Source: Chitinophagaceae bacterium
GTDB taxonomy: Bacteria; Bacteroidota; Bacteroidia; Chitinophagales; Chitinophagaceae
Direction: 5' to 3'
Assembly: GCA_019638595.1 (NCBI GenBank)
Contig: JAHBTJ010000025.1
Location: forward strand, 1-64,000
DNA length: 64,000 nucleotides
In this document: positions 8,335 to 18,347 of the stretch, in pieces
Numbering within the stretch: position 1 is the stretch's first letter
Layout: every line of letters begins with the position of its first letter
Made by a program: the position numbers and the translations under genes
Notes under the pieces: generated by a model
What the model was told of the DNA's origin: nothing
The model's database searches: none
Seen by the model: only the letters and a program-made list of their open reading frames with translations

Positions 8335-10158
8335 ATGAAAAAATATATAACAGGATTACATTTTTTTGCATTGCTGATGCTTTTTTCAGCTTGCAAAAAG
8401 AATTCGATATTAGATAAAACTCCCCAGGATCAGTATTCAGAATCTGTATTGTGGTCTGATATAGGGCTGGTGGATTCTTATGTTGTAGACGCCTATCACA
8501 GTACTGCCATAGGGTTTTCACAGCATATGCTTTCCTCCGTTTCGGATGAGGCGCATTCCACTTTTGATCATGGCGTTGAAGTATATGTTCAGGGCAATAT
8601 TTCCAAGGATAATACCGCTCCATGGGATCCGACAGAATATTCTTTTCCATCATGGAATACTTATTTTTCCAATATTCAAAAGCTGAATGTACTGATTGAG
8701 AAAATTGACCAGGTGGCAGAGGCATATCCTGAAGCTGAGCGTGCTGCAATAAAGCTGCGCTCAGACGTTATGAAAGGAGAAGGTTACTTTCTCCGGGCAT
8801 TTTGTTATACACAGCTGATGAGAATGTATGGTGGTGTGCCGGTTTTAAAAGAAGCGCTTACACTGAATGACGACTTTAGCAGCATAACGAGGGGATCATT
8901 TGAAGAAACCGTATCTCTCATTTCCGCCGATTGCGATATGGCTGCGGGTTTATTGCCGCCGGCTGCAGATGCGCCGGCCGGCAGGGCTACAAAAGGAGCG
9001 GCACTGGCGCTTAAATCAAGAGCCTTATTGTTTGCAGCAAGCGATCTTACTGCCGATGGTAGCGCTGCAAATAAATATGTAGGCTATGAACATGCAGACA
9101 GAACTGCATTATGGACTGCGGCAAGAGATGCGGCTAAAGCGGTTATTGATCTGGGCACTTATCACCTGGAAAATTTCGGAGCGCCGGACAAAGCAGCCGT
9201 GGCTAAAAACTATTTTAATTTTTTCAAGGCAAAGACTTTGTCCAGCAGTGAAGTGATCTGGGGTAAACAATACTCTCTGTCCAACGGCGACAAAAATATG
9301 GTGAACCAGTGGAATGGTGGTAATGGCTGGGCATTATGGGCAAGCAATGCACCTACACAAAACCTCGTAGATGCCTATGAAATGGAGGATGGAACTGACT
9401 TTTTTGATCACTTCAAAATTGACGGGAATGGATATTACAAAAACATTTCTTCACATTTTCATAATGAAAATCCTTATTACAACAGGGATCCGAGATTTTA
9501 TGGGTCTATTTTATACGACAGTGCTTTATGGATGCCACGCTCTCCCGGCTTGCAGGCCATAGATCCTGTAGGCGTTTATGACAGGCGTACCAGGATCGTA
9601 ATGTCCGGCAGTACGGTTGTTTCCAAAAGTTTTGGATTGGATACAAGACAAGGACCTACTTCGGGTTTTAACGGAAGTTTTACCGGGTATGTAATGAAGA
9701 AAATGCTGGATAACGAAATAGATGCAAGTGTTCAGCCTAATGAAAACGTATGGATTGAAATGCGGTATCCGGAAGTATTGTTAAATTATGCGGAAGCATC
9801 ACTGGCATTGGGAGAAACGGGAGTTGCCGCAGATTATATTAATATGGTCAGGAACCGTGCGGGCTTACCCGGTTTTACAGGCGACATTACGGCTGCCTTA
9901 CGATACGAAAGGAGAATTGAGCTGGTGTTCGAAAACCAGCGCTGGTATGATATAAGAAGATGGAAAATACTGGATAAAGGGTTGGAAAATGCGAAAGGGA
10001 TGGATATTACAGAAACCATTACCAACGGAAATAGCGTAACAGTATGGAAACAGATACCCGTGGAAACACGGCAGGCCTTACAAAAAATGTACTGGTTGCC
10101 CATTGCATCGGATGAAATGCGGAAAGCGCCGCAATTAGAGCAGAACCCCCAATATTGA
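8335..10158 (+). CDS. SusD/RagB-family nutrient-binding outer-membrane lipoprotein
   Basis: This 607-residue protein starts with a lipoprotein signal ending in the lipobox LFSAC (Cys about 20), so it should be anchored in the outer membrane and exposed outside. The body has the SusD N-terminal TPR-like fold (DKTPQDQYSESVLWSD, LRAFCYTQLMRMYGGVPV) and the typical C-terminal block (MRYPEVLLNYAEASL, IELVFENQRWYDIRRWK, WLPIASDEMRKAPQLEQNPQY). It forms the lid of the SusC transporter just upstream and captures glycans. It is longer than average, which fits an oligosaccharide rather than a simple maltodextrin binder, but the ligand cannot be told from sequence. Confidence 0.95.
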   Translation: MKKYITGLHFFALLMLFSACKKNSILDKTPQDQYSESVLWSDIGLVDSYVVDAYHSTAIGFSQHMLSSVSDEAHSTFDHGVEVYVQGNISKDNTAPWDPTEYSFPSWNTYFSNIQKLNVLIEKIDQVAEAYPEAERAAIKLRSDVMKGEGYFLRAFCYTQLMRMYGGVPVLKEALTLNDDFSSITRGSFEETVSLISADCDMAAGLLPPAADAPAGRATKGAALALKSRALLFAASDLTADGSAANKYVGYEHADRTALWTAARDAAKAVIDLGTYHLENFGAPDKAAVAKNYFNFFKAKTLSSSEVIWGKQYSLSNGDKNMVNQWNGGNGWALWASNAPTQNLVDAYEMEDGTDFFDHFKIDGNGYYKNISSHFHNENPYYNRDPRFYGSILYDSALWMPRSPGLQAIDPVGVYDRRTRIVMSGSTVVSKSFGLDTRQGPTSGFNGSFTGYVMKKMLDNEIDASVQPNENVWIEMRYPEVLLNYAEASLALGETGVAADYINMVRNRAGLPGFTGDITAALRYERRIELVFENQRWYDIRRWKILDKGLENAKGMDITETITNGNSVTVWKQIPVETRQALQKMYWLPIASDEMRKAPQLEQNPQY

Positions 10159-10179
10159 TCCGGGTATAAAATCAATGTA

Positions 10180-10742
10180 TTGCAGATGAAACTTTTCCTT
10201 TTTGTGTTCCTGGTCAGTGCGCTTACAGTAATGGCATCGGGGTATCGCCGGCAGCAGGCAACGCAACAATCTCCGGCGATAGAAGCCGGTGAAAATATGG
10301 GATGGCAATTGGGAGTACATGCGTATACATTTTACCGGTTTACGCTTTTTGAGGCGCTCGAAAAAGCGGACAGGTGCGGGTTAAAGTATATAGAAATATT
10401 CCCGGGCCAGGTAATAGGCGGAGGTATAGACGGAACAACGGATTATCACATGGACAGCGCTACCCGGAGCAATATACTTAAAATGCTTTCGGATAAGTGA
10501 TTAACGTTGATCGCGTATGGAGTGGTTACACCCCGGGGCAGTGAAGAATGGCGTAAGTTGTTTGAGTACATTGGGGAACTGGCGTAGTAAACATAAACGG
10601 CGTGATCAACGAGCTGGAAAGGCAAAAATTTAAAGGAATGATCTCCGCGGAATATGAACGCAACTGGGAGAATAATGTACCGGATGTTATGGCAAGTGTG
10701 CAATATTTTCGGAAATTCATTACTGAAAAGCAGTCGCCATGA
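10180..10742 (+). pseudogene. Broken sugar-phosphate isomerase/epimerase (AP-endonuclease-2-like TIM barrel)
   Basis: The first frame (10180-10500) encodes a signal-like segment and the start of a xylose-isomerase-like barrel (WQLGVHAYTFYRFTLFEALEKADRCGLKYIEIFPG), then stops. The frame stays open after the TGA (about 30 codons, LTLIAYGVVTPRGSEEWRKLF) to a TAG, and the C-terminal end of the same family then appears in another frame (VINELERQKFKGMISAEYE, NWENN, VMASVQYF) up to a TGA at 10740-10742. A functional member is about 290 residues; here roughly the central third is gone and a stop and a frame change interrupt the rest. The end overlaps the next ATG by 3 bp, so the original gene was coupled to the dehydrogenase pair. 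Such exported epimerases often accompany GMC oxidoreductases that make 3-keto sugars. Confidence 0.8.
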
Positions 10743-11269
10743 AAAGAAGGGATGTCATACAGCGTCTTGTAATTGTAGCCGGAGGCTTTGTTCTTGTGCC
10801 TTCCTGCCTGCAGCAGCCAGGTAAAGCATCTATTGCCCTGAAGCTTGTTGAGGTTACGGATATACAGGAGCATTTGCTTGCCGCTGTCGCCTCAGCTATT
10901 ATCCCCGCAACAGATACGCCGGGCGCCGGGGACCTGGGTTGCCATTTATTTGTATTAAAAATGCTGGACGACTGTTATGAGAAAGAGGCGCAGCAAAAAT
11001 TTATGCGGGGTTTGAATGATCTTGAAAGCTATGCCAAACAAAAATTCAGCTATTCATTTGCAAAATGTACCGGGCAGCAGCAGCAGGATATACTGAAGGA
11101 TATAGAAGAAAAAAAGATAAACAATGCTGATATTACCGGCTTTTTTGATATTATGAAAGAAAAGACCCTGGAGGGCTACCTTACTTCAAAATATGTTTTA
11201 ACCAATATTAATAAATACGAGTTCATTCCGTCGGAGAAGTACAACGGATATGCGCCCGTTAAGCAATAA
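10739..11269 (+). CDS. Gluconate 2-dehydrogenase subunit 3-like protein (small subunit of GMC dehydrogenase)
   Basis: This 176-residue protein begins with an RR-containing leader and a lipobox-like VPSC (MKRRDVIQRLVIVAGGFVLVPSC), so export with lipid attachment is likely. The rest matches the gluconate 2-dehydrogenase subunit 3 (gamma) family (ASAIIPATDTPGAGDLGCHLF, LEGYLTSKYV). In characterised relatives this small subunit pairs with a flavin GMC subunit and carries it through the Tat system; together they oxidise sugars, sometimes at C3. It precedes its presumed partner by 12 bp. No cytochrome subunit is encoded nearby, so the electron acceptor is unknown. Confidence 0.85.
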   Translation: MKRRDVIQRLVIVAGGFVLVPSCLQQPGKASIALKLVEVTDIQEHLLAAVASAIIPATDTPGAGDLGCHLFVLKMLDDCYEKEAQQKFMRGLNDLESYAKQKFSYSFAKCTGQQQQDILKDIEEKKINNADITGFFDIMKEKTLEGYLTSKYVLTNINKYEFIPSEKYNGYAPVKQ

Positions 11270-11281
11270 ATCAATTGAATA

Positions 11282-12997
11282 ATGGGTGATATTGATAACG
11301 GTTCTGTAAAAGACCGCACCTTCGATACCATTGTAATTGGATCCGGAATGAGTGGTGGATGGGCCGCCAAGGAGTTCACGGAAAACGGGTTTAAAACACT
11401 TGTTCTGGAAAGAGGCAGGGATGTGCAGCATATCAAAGATTATCCCACTGCCAATATGTTCCCATATGAGTTTGAGCACCGGGGCGAAATGCCGCTGGAA
11501 GTCCGGAAAGCAAATCCTGTCATCAACCGCTGCTATGCTTTCAGGGAAGATGCGGCGCATTTTTTTGTGAAAGATGCAGAGCACCCCTATATACAGGAAA
11601 AGCCCTTTGACTGGATACGCGGATACCAGGTAGGAGGCAAATCACTGATGTGGGCAAAAGCCACCCAGCGCTGGAGTAATTTTGATTATGAAGGTCCTGC
11701 CAGGGATGGTTTCGCTGTAGACTGGCCGATCAGGTATGAAGACATGGCGCCCTGGTACAGCCACGTGGAGAAATTTGTGGGCATAGCAGGTAATAAGGAC
11801 GGGCTGGCGCAACTGCCCGACGGTGAGTTTTTACCGGCATTTCCACTGAATGTAGTGGAAGATTATTTTAAAAAGCAATTGAGCCAAAAATACCGGCACC
11901 GGCATGTGATCAGTGAAAGGGTTGCTCACCTGACCCAACCCAATCCCATTCATTTTGAACAGGGAAGAGGGCAATGTATGTCCCGCGATCTGTGCCAGCG
12001 CGGATGTCCCTTAGGCGGTTACTTCAGCAGCAACTCCTCTACTATTCCATGGGCAAAAAAAACAGGGAATCTTACATTACGCCCGTTTTCGGTTGTACAT
12101 TCTGTTATATATGATGACAAGAAGAACAGGGCAACAGGAGTACGGGTAATTGATACAAATACAAAAAAAGATATTGAGTTTTATGCCAAAGTCATTTTCG
12201 TAAATGCCGGCGCTCTGAACTCCAACCTGGTGCTTTTAAACTCTGTTTCAACCCGCTTTCCTCACGGGCTTGGTAATGATAACGGATTGATGGGAAAATT
12301 TGTGGCATTTCATAATTACAGTGCCCGCATTTCAGCTCAGTACAACGGGTTTAAAGAATTTACTACTGTGGGCAGAAATCCCGCCGGCGGTGGTTATATG
12401 CCCCGTTTCAGGAACTTATTCAAACAGGAAACTGATTTTCTGCGCGGGTATGCCGCAGGGTTTTCAGCCTACAGAAGTACAAACAGGGATGATTCTGGAA
12501 CAGGTGCCGGGTTGAAGCAAAGATTGTTATACCCTGAGCGTGGACCGTGGAAAATAGGTTCGCATATGATGGGGGAAACTATCCCGAAAGAAACCAATAT
12601 GGTAAGCCTTGATACCGATAAAAAAGATGCCTGGGGTATACCGCTTTTAAAAATCTCGGTGGAATATGACGATAATGACGAAAAGATGAAACAGGATTAT
12701 TTTGAGCAATTCACCGAAATGCTCACGGAAGCCGGTTTTGTAAATATTGAACGGCATAATTCCGATCAGAATCCCGGCATTGATATTCATGAAATGGGAG
12801 GGATAAGAATGGGCAGGGATCCGCGTACTTCGTTGCTCAACAAATGGAACCAGCTCTATGCCTGCAACAATGTATATGTAACAGACGGGGCGTGCATGAC
12901 ATCCACATCCACACAAAATCCCTCCCTCACCTATATGGCCCTTACTGCAAGAGCAGTGGATCATGCTATACAACAATGCAAAAAAGGTGAGTTGTAA
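11282..12997 (+). CDS. GMC-family FAD-dependent sugar dehydrogenase (large subunit)
   Basis: This 571-residue glucose-methanol-choline oxidoreductase has an N-terminal Rossmann FAD site (IVIGSGMSGGWAAKEF, about 16-31), a Cys-rich CMSRDLCQRGCP insert (about 237-248) typical of the gluconate/sugar-dehydrogenase branch, and the C-terminal FAD block (VYVTDGACMTSTSTQNPSLTYMALTARA). It has no signal peptide of its own, which fits export in complex with the upstream Tat-leader subunit. Family members oxidise hydroxyls of aldoses, polyols or, in 3-dehydrogenases, the C3 of glycosides. In this locus the substrate is probably a hexosamine-containing sugar, but that is inference from neighbours. Confidence 0.9.
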   Translation: MGDIDNGSVKDRTFDTIVIGSGMSGGWAAKEFTENGFKTLVLERGRDVQHIKDYPTANMFPYEFEHRGEMPLEVRKANPVINRCYAFREDAAHFFVKDAEHPYIQEKPFDWIRGYQVGGKSLMWAKATQRWSNFDYEGPARDGFAVDWPIRYEDMAPWYSHVEKFVGIAGNKDGLAQLPDGEFLPAFPLNVVEDYFKKQLSQKYRHRHVISERVAHLTQPNPIHFEQGRGQCMSRDLCQRGCPLGGYFSSNSSTIPWAKKTGNLTLRPFSVVHSVIYDDKKNRATGVRVIDTNTKKDIEFYAKVIFVNAGALNSNLVLLNSVSTRFPHGLGNDNGLMGKFVAFHNYSARISAQYNGFKEFTTVGRNPAGGGYMPRFRNLFKQETDFLRGYAAGFSAYRSTNRDDSGTGAGLKQRLLYPERGPWKIGSHMMGETIPKETNMVSLDTDKKDAWGIPLLKISVEYDDNDEKMKQDYFEQFTEMLTEAGFVNIERHNSDQNPGIDIHEMGGIRMGRDPRTSLLNKWNQLYACNNVYVTDGACMTSTSTQNPSLTYMALTARAVDHAIQQCKKGEL

Positions 12998-13025
12998 CAA
13001 TCAATACTTTTAAACGGACATTATT

Positions 13026-15359
13026 ATGAGAAAACCTTCTTTACTTCCGATCTTTCTCTGCTGCATGTTTGCGGCTTTCAATGCTTATGCAAAACATCAT
13101 GCTCCTCTGCCGGATTCAAATATTGTGCTTCCCGAAATGCGGTTGTTACCCGTGCCACAGCAGGTATCTTTTTCAAATCAGCGCTATTTGTTAGATGATA
13201 ACTGGTTTATAGACGCCGGTACTATACCTGGCAATGATCCTGCTGTACAAAGCCTGGTAAATGAATTAAAAGAACGATTCGGCATTACATTATCAACAAA
13301 AAAGCAAACTAAAAACGTTGCCGGCAACAGGATAATTTTAAAGATACGGGCCGGCGCTGTTGATATAGGTGCTACAACAGATACTAACCGTACTGCATTA
13401 AAAAAACAGGCATACAAATTACATCTTCAAAAACAAAATATCAGCATCACCGCAAATGCAGCGCAGGGATTATTTTATGGAGTGCAAACTTTAATACAAT
13501 CATTGCAGCCGCTGAATGGTAAAACTTATTTTACTACGGGCGACATTGTTGATTGGCCTGACATGGATCTCCGGATCATATACTGGGACGATGCGCATCA
13601 TCTCGAACGTTTGGACGCCATGAAACGTGCCATCCGCCAGGCGTCTTATTATAAAGTCAGCGGGTTTGCATTAAAGCTGGAAGGGCATTTTCAGTTTAAG
13701 TCTGCCGGGCCCATTGTAGAGCCTTATGCCTATAGTGCAAAAGAGTACCAGGAACTCACAGACTATGCCGGGGCGCATTATGTGGAGCTCATTCCTTACC
13801 TGGATGCCCCGGCACACATTGCTTTTATTTTAAAGCATCCTGAGTATAAGGATTTGAGAGCATTCCCCAATTCAAACTATGATCTCAGTGTGGTAAATCC
13901 CAAAGCTGATTCCCTGATCCTTAATATGATGGATGACCTGTTTGCTGCCAACAAAGGCGGGAAATACGTGTTGTTTTCCACGGACGAAGCCTACTATGCA
14001 GGCAAAACACCGAATGATAAAATGCGTGCAGAAGCTTTAGGTGGTAATGGCAGACTGTTGGCTGAATATATAACAAGAATAGGAAACCAATTACACCGGA
14101 AGGGAAGAAAAGCAATTATTTGGGCGGAGTATCCATTGAGAAAAGAAGATATCAATCATATTCCTTCACATATTATCAGCGGGGTATACAATGATGAATG
14201 GGCTTCCACTATAAAAGCGCATGGCATGCGGCAGCTTATTTACACCTCCACGCAAGGCGTGGAGCCACTCTTCCCAACGTACTATCCTATAGAAAAAAAG
14301 AGGTTTTTTAAAGATTCACTTAATGCAACAGACGATGAGGAACAGCAGGGTGAGTTAGCGAAAGGAAGAGTGGGTGAAGTGCTTACAGAAATTATGAAGG
14401 CTACTGCCGCCGGTAAATCGGATTTGATGGGTGTGTTTGTTGCAGGATGGGCCGATGCAGGGTTGAATCCCGAAACCTTCTGGTTGGGGTATGCCACCGG
14501 TACCGCCGCGGGATGGAATCACCAGTCAGTAACCGCCGCAGATTTGACTAACCGGTTTTATCATTCTTTTTATGGCGATAAAACGGTTGCAATGGATAGC
14601 GTTTACAGGTTGTTGAGTGCTCAGGCGCAGTTTTGGGAGAGGAGCTGGCAATGGCAACCATCCAGGCATCGTGCGCCTATATTCGGCAATTCTTTTGGGG
14701 TATTCGATCCGCCACGATTCGCCAAAGATCAAACGTTACCGTTACTGCCCGTGCCTTCCGCTACAGATCTTTCTTTACAGAAGAACTGGGGTGCTGACAA
14801 TAATATGTTACTGCAGGAGGTAGAAAAAATGTTGCAACAGAATAATGATTTAATGCGGTTGCTATACCAAAACCTTATTAATGTATCTTCCCAGCAGTAC
14901 AATCTACAGGTATTTTTAACCGTTAGCCAGCTTTGCAGGCAGAACTTGCACATGCTGCTTGATCTTAAGAAAACAAATGAATGGTTCCGGTTTTCAGCGC
15001 TGTCGGCAAGTACCAATCCCACGATGGCCGTTGCACTGATAGACCAGGGGCTGGATCAAATCGTGCGGATTCGTGATGAACGTAATGTGGTGTTTCAGAA
15101 TGTAGTCACCACCTGGTACCAGGACTGGTTTCCAAAAGTACCGGAAGCCAATGGTCGTACATTCCTTCACCAGGTAGACGATGTAAAAGATCATCACCCG
15201 GACAGGACCATAGACATGAGCTACCTGATCTACCGCCAGTTGAAATATCCTTTGGGAGAATGGGTACAAACAGTAACAACAGCAAGAAATGAATTTGCAA
15301 AAAAGAATAACCTGCCCGAAAGAACAGCAACAATTAACTGGGAAAGTATTCAGCAATAA
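13026..15359 (+). CDS. GH20-like beta-N-acetylhexosaminidase, exported
   Basis: This 777-residue protein has a signal peptide (MRKPSLLPIFLCCMFAAFNAYA), a GH20b-like N-terminal domain (LLPVPQQVSF ... GLFYGVQTLIQSL) and a TIM-barrel catalytic domain (from about 180, WDDAHHLERLDAMKRAI). STDEAYYAG (about 318-326) occupies the place of the GH20 Asp-Glu pair, where the Asp orients the substrate acetamido group and the Glu is the acid. The canonical HxGGDE text is replaced, so this is a divergent branch. About 300 C-terminal residues form a helical region with no domain I can name. It would trim terminal GlcNAc or GalNAc in the periplasm after SusCD uptake, supplying the amino sugar handled by the agaS operon. 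Confidence 0.8.
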   Translation: MRKPSLLPIFLCCMFAAFNAYAKHHAPLPDSNIVLPEMRLLPVPQQVSFSNQRYLLDDNWFIDAGTIPGNDPAVQSLVNELKERFGITLSTKKQTKNVAGNRIILKIRAGAVDIGATTDTNRTALKKQAYKLHLQKQNISITANAAQGLFYGVQTLIQSLQPLNGKTYFTTGDIVDWPDMDLRIIYWDDAHHLERLDAMKRAIRQASYYKVSGFALKLEGHFQFKSAGPIVEPYAYSAKEYQELTDYAGAHYVELIPYLDAPAHIAFILKHPEYKDLRAFPNSNYDLSVVNPKADSLILNMMDDLFAANKGGKYVLFSTDEAYYAGKTPNDKMRAEALGGNGRLLAEYITRIGNQLHRKGRKAIIWAEYPLRKEDINHIPSHIISGVYNDEWASTIKAHGMRQLIYTSTQGVEPLFPTYYPIEKKRFFKDSLNATDDEEQQGELAKGRVGEVLTEIMKATAAGKSDLMGVFVAGWADAGLNPETFWLGYATGTAAGWNHQSVTAADLTNRFYHSFYGDKTVAMDSVYRLLSAQAQFWERSWQWQPSRHRAPIFGNSFGVFDPPRFAKDQTLPLLPVPSATDLSLQKNWGADNNMLLQEVEKMLQQNNDLMRLLYQNLINVSSQQYNLQVFLTVSQLCRQNLHMLLDLKKTNEWFRFSALSASTNPTMAVALIDQGLDQIVRIRDERNVVFQNVVTTWYQDWFPKVPEANGRTFLHQVDDVKDHHPDRTIDMSYLIYRQLKYPLGEWVQTVTTARNEFAKKNNLPERTATINWESIQQ

Positions 15360-15373
15360 AACGCCTGTAAAAA

Positions 15374-17332
15374 ATGGAGGATAACGGTCAGGGTCTGCGC
15401 CTGTTTTCAGTGGATGATATCATAGCGTTGCCATCAGTAAGTGCTGTGGCCATATCTCCGGAAGGGAACAGTATTGTGTGCGTGGTTACACGATCAATTA
15501 ACAATGTATATAGAGATGATATTACATTGATTGATCTTGATACCGGTATGCAGAAAATAATAGCCGAAGGTTCGTCGCCCCAATGGTCGCCGGACGAGAA
15601 GAACATTGCTTATACAGGCGATAACAACGGAACAGCGGCATTGTATGTGTATACGCTGGAAAATGAGTCAGTCGTTCAGTTGGTCAATATATATCCTTCC
15701 GATTATTTTATTGATCATTACGCCTCTGCCGGTTTTTGCTGGTCGCCTGATGGCCAATCCATCGCATATATAAGCACAAGGCCTCTGCCGGAAGATGATG
15801 ATAGCGCAACGGTAATGGTTATTACAGATCTGTTGTACAAAACAAAAGGCGGCAGGGGGCGGTATAAATATGCAGGAAAAGAAAAGATGAATATCTGGCT
15901 TGTATCCGTCAACGACAGGAAAAGTTCCTGCCTGTTCGAAAGTGAGTATGATGAACATTCCATTTCATTTTCTCCCGACGGGAAAAAGATCTGTTTCATC
16001 AGCAACAGGACCGGCGCTCCTGACAGGAATCAATGGAGTGATGTGTATGCCCTGGATGTTCCGACCGGGATAGTTCAACAAATTTCTTCTGAAAAAGGAT
16101 CTGCGTTCCAGCCTTCCTGGTCGCCGGACGGGAGATATATTGCTTACCTGGGTATTAAAAGTGAAATAAGCACTAATGACAGCATTGCAGAAGATACGCA
16201 GCTATATATTGTGTCTTCTTCCGGTTCGGACGCAACCTGCCTTACCGCTTTGGCAGACAGGCGGGTAGAACAGCTTTCATGGAACAATGCTGCAACGCAT
16301 ATTTATTTTACGGCAGGAAATCATGGTAATACCATTGTATACCGTGTGCAGGTCAGCTCAGGGCAAATAGAAGAAGTGATTGTGGTAAAGGGGAAAGTTG
16401 CGGAGTATTCAGTCAGCAAAGACGAACAGAAAATCGCTTTTATTTGTACTGACAGCCGGCATCGCGGAGAAATATTTATATATGATACAGCGCAACAAAG
16501 TAAAATGCAGGTAACTCATTTTAGTGACGCTATATTAAAAGGATGCAGTCTTCAATCCGCAGAAACATTCTGGTATACCAGCTTTGATAACCGTGAAGTG
16601 CAGGGCTGGATTATAAAACCGGCGCAGTTTGACGAAACCAAAAAATACCCGCTGATCCTCGTGATTCATGGAGGCCCGCACAATATGTTTGGTGATGAGT
16701 TTGAAGACAGGATGCAACTGCTTTCGGCTAACGGCTATGGCGTGTTGTTTATTAATCCCCGCGGCAGCAGCGGGTATGGACAGGCATTTTCAAAGGGCGC
16801 CATGAGCGCCTGGGGAGAAGGAGATTATGAGGATTTAATGAAGGGTGTTGATGTTGCAGTAGAACAGCATTCATGGATAGACGCCTCACGGTTAGGCGTA
16901 ACCGGTCAGAGTTACGGCGGATATATGACCAACCGGATCATTACCAAAACACAAAGGTTCAAAGCAGCGGTAGCAGACGGAAGTATATGCAACCTGATCA
17001 GTTTTTCGGGCACTTCTCTTTACCATTCTTTAATGGAATCGGAATTTCAGGCTGCTGTGTATGATAGTTATGAGGCGCTCTGGAACTGCTCCCCGTTGAA
17101 AGATGTTAAGAAGGTATCTACCCCGGTTTTGTTCCTGCATGGCGAAACAGATAACGAGGTTCCTGTTTCACAGGCTGAAGAAATGTATGTTGCGCTAAAA
17201 AAGCAGGGAGTAAAAACATCGTTGATCGTTTATGCCGGAGAAGGACATGGCTGGAGACCCGATTTAAAACCGCATAACCGTATAGATGTGTTACAGCGCA
17301 TTATAGGCTGGTTTGACCTGCATATTAAATAA
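15374..17332 (+). CDS. S9-family peptidase (prolyl-oligopeptidase / acylaminoacyl-peptidase type)
   Basis: This 652-residue protein has an N-terminal beta-propeller with TolB/PD40-type repeats (SWSPDGRYIAYLG and similar, about 20-380) and a C-terminal alpha/beta-hydrolase peptidase domain. The triad is visible: S513 in GQSYGGY, D593 in GETDNEVP and H625 in GEGHGW; HGGPH (about 433) forms the oxyanion region. No signal peptide is apparent, so it is probably cytosolic and cleaves short or N-acylated peptides. It starts 14 bp after the hexosaminidase and may release amino acids or peptides from imported glycopeptides, an inference from position only. Confidence 0.9.
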   Translation: MEDNGQGLRLFSVDDIIALPSVSAVAISPEGNSIVCVVTRSINNVYRDDITLIDLDTGMQKIIAEGSSPQWSPDEKNIAYTGDNNGTAALYVYTLENESVVQLVNIYPSDYFIDHYASAGFCWSPDGQSIAYISTRPLPEDDDSATVMVITDLLYKTKGGRGRYKYAGKEKMNIWLVSVNDRKSSCLFESEYDEHSISFSPDGKKICFISNRTGAPDRNQWSDVYALDVPTGIVQQISSEKGSAFQPSWSPDGRYIAYLGIKSEISTNDSIAEDTQLYIVSSSGSDATCLTALADRRVEQLSWNNAATHIYFTAGNHGNTIVYRVQVSSGQIEEVIVVKGKVAEYSVSKDEQKIAFICTDSRHRGEIFIYDTAQQSKMQVTHFSDAILKGCSLQSAETFWYTSFDNREVQGWIIKPAQFDETKKYPLILVIHGGPHNMFGDEFEDRMQLLSANGYGVLFINPRGSSGYGQAFSKGAMSAWGEGDYEDLMKGVDVAVEQHSWIDASRLGVTGQSYGGYMTNRIITKTQRFKAAVADGSICNLISFSGTSLYHSLMESEFQAAVYDSYEALWNCSPLKDVKKVSTPVLFLHGETDNEVPVSQAEEMYVALKKQGVKTSLIVYAGEGHGWRPDLKPHNRIDVLQRIIGWFDLHIK

Positions 17333-17342
17333 ACTCACCTGT

Positions 17343-18227
17343 ATGAATGTAAAAAAAGGCTGGATAAATTTTGTAGTGATTCACGTAGTTTTTATGGGTG
17401 TGTGGGGAGCGCTTATAGAATTATCCGAAAAGAACGGCTTCCCGGCTACTTTAGGATATGTGGTATGGGCGTTAACAATGATCCCTGCGGCATTCGTTGC
17501 CCTGGCCATTAATAAATGGAAGCTGGAATATGATAAAAAGTCCATCTTCTGGGGTTGTGCTGCCGGTCTGCTGGGTGCTGTAGGTCAATTGGTGCTTTTT
17601 TTTACCCTGAGGGTAGCGCCGGCGTATCTTGTATTTCCGCTGCTTTCATTGACGCCGGTGGTTACTATCCTGATGGGAGTGTTTTTATTAAAAGAAAACA
17701 CCGGGCGTTTAGGCTGGTTGGGTATAGCAGTAGCCGTTATCGCCATTTTGCTGCTCTCTTACCAGCCGGCGGGAGGCGCGAATAAAAGCGGCTACTGGTG
17801 GATGTTACTGGCTGCCATACCATTACTCTCCTGGGGAGCGCAGGGATATGTAATGCGTTTTGCCAATGAAAGCATGAAGGCGGAAAGCATTTTTTTTTAT
17901 ATGATGCTAAGTTCAGTTGCGCTTATTCCGGTTGCACTGATGATGACCGACTTTTCCCAACCTGTAAACTTGGGGTTTAAGGGGCCTTACCTGGCGGCAC
18001 TTATACAGGTATTAAACGCTCTTGGCGCACTTTGCCTGGTGTATGCCTTCAGGTACGGAAAAGCCATCATCATTGCCCCGATGACAACAGCGCTGTCGCC
18101 TGTACTTACTGTTATTATCTCTTTGAGCATATATGCCGTCATACCACATCCCGTCGTCATTTTAGGAATGGTGCTTGCTATCGTTGCAGCATTGCTGATG
18201 GGAGCTGAAGAAACCAAAACAATCTGA
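17343..18227 (+). CDS. EamA/DMT-superfamily transporter
   Basis: This 294-residue membrane protein has about ten hydrophobic segments in two EamA repeats (first YVVWALTMIPAAFVALAI, second PYLAALIQVLNALGALCLVYAF). I place the start at 17343, 10 bp after the S9 peptidase stop; an in-frame ATG at 17313 would overlap the peptidase and adds no membrane segment. DMT transporters move small metabolites across the inner membrane. As the last gene of the SusCD cluster it is the best candidate for taking the liberated sugar, amino sugar or keto-sugar into the cytosol. It is also the last clearly chromosomal gene before acquired DNA. Confidence 0.85.
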   Translation: MNVKKGWINFVVIHVVFMGVWGALIELSEKNGFPATLGYVVWALTMIPAAFVALAINKWKLEYDKKSIFWGCAAGLLGAVGQLVLFFTLRVAPAYLVFPLLSLTPVVTILMGVFLLKENTGRLGWLGIAVAVIAILLLSYQPAGGANKSGYWWMLLAAIPLLSWGAQGYVMRFANESMKAESIFFYMMLSSVALIPVALMMTDFSQPVNLGFKGPYLAALIQVLNALGALCLVYAFRYGKAIIIAPMTTALSPVLTVIISLSIYAVIPHPVVILGMVLAIVAALLMGAEETKTI

Positions 18228-18306
18228 GAGAGAACTATAAATCCTTACATCATCAAACACTTTAGAGAAACCGCCATACACGTAAGTACATACAGTGGTG
18301 TGAGAG

Positions 18307-18333
18307 GGCGGCAGAGAAACTATCTTTGCCGCC
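18307..18333 (+). terminator. Hairpin before tail copy 1
   Basis: GGCGGCA (18307-18313) pairs with TGCCGCC (18327-18333) around a 13-nt loop, followed by TGCTTTAATTT. It may end the SusCD-EamA transcript. It precedes tail module copy 1 by 14 nt, as unrelated hairpins do at the other two copies. Confidence 0.5.
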
Positions 18334-18347
18334 TGCTTTAATTTCTG

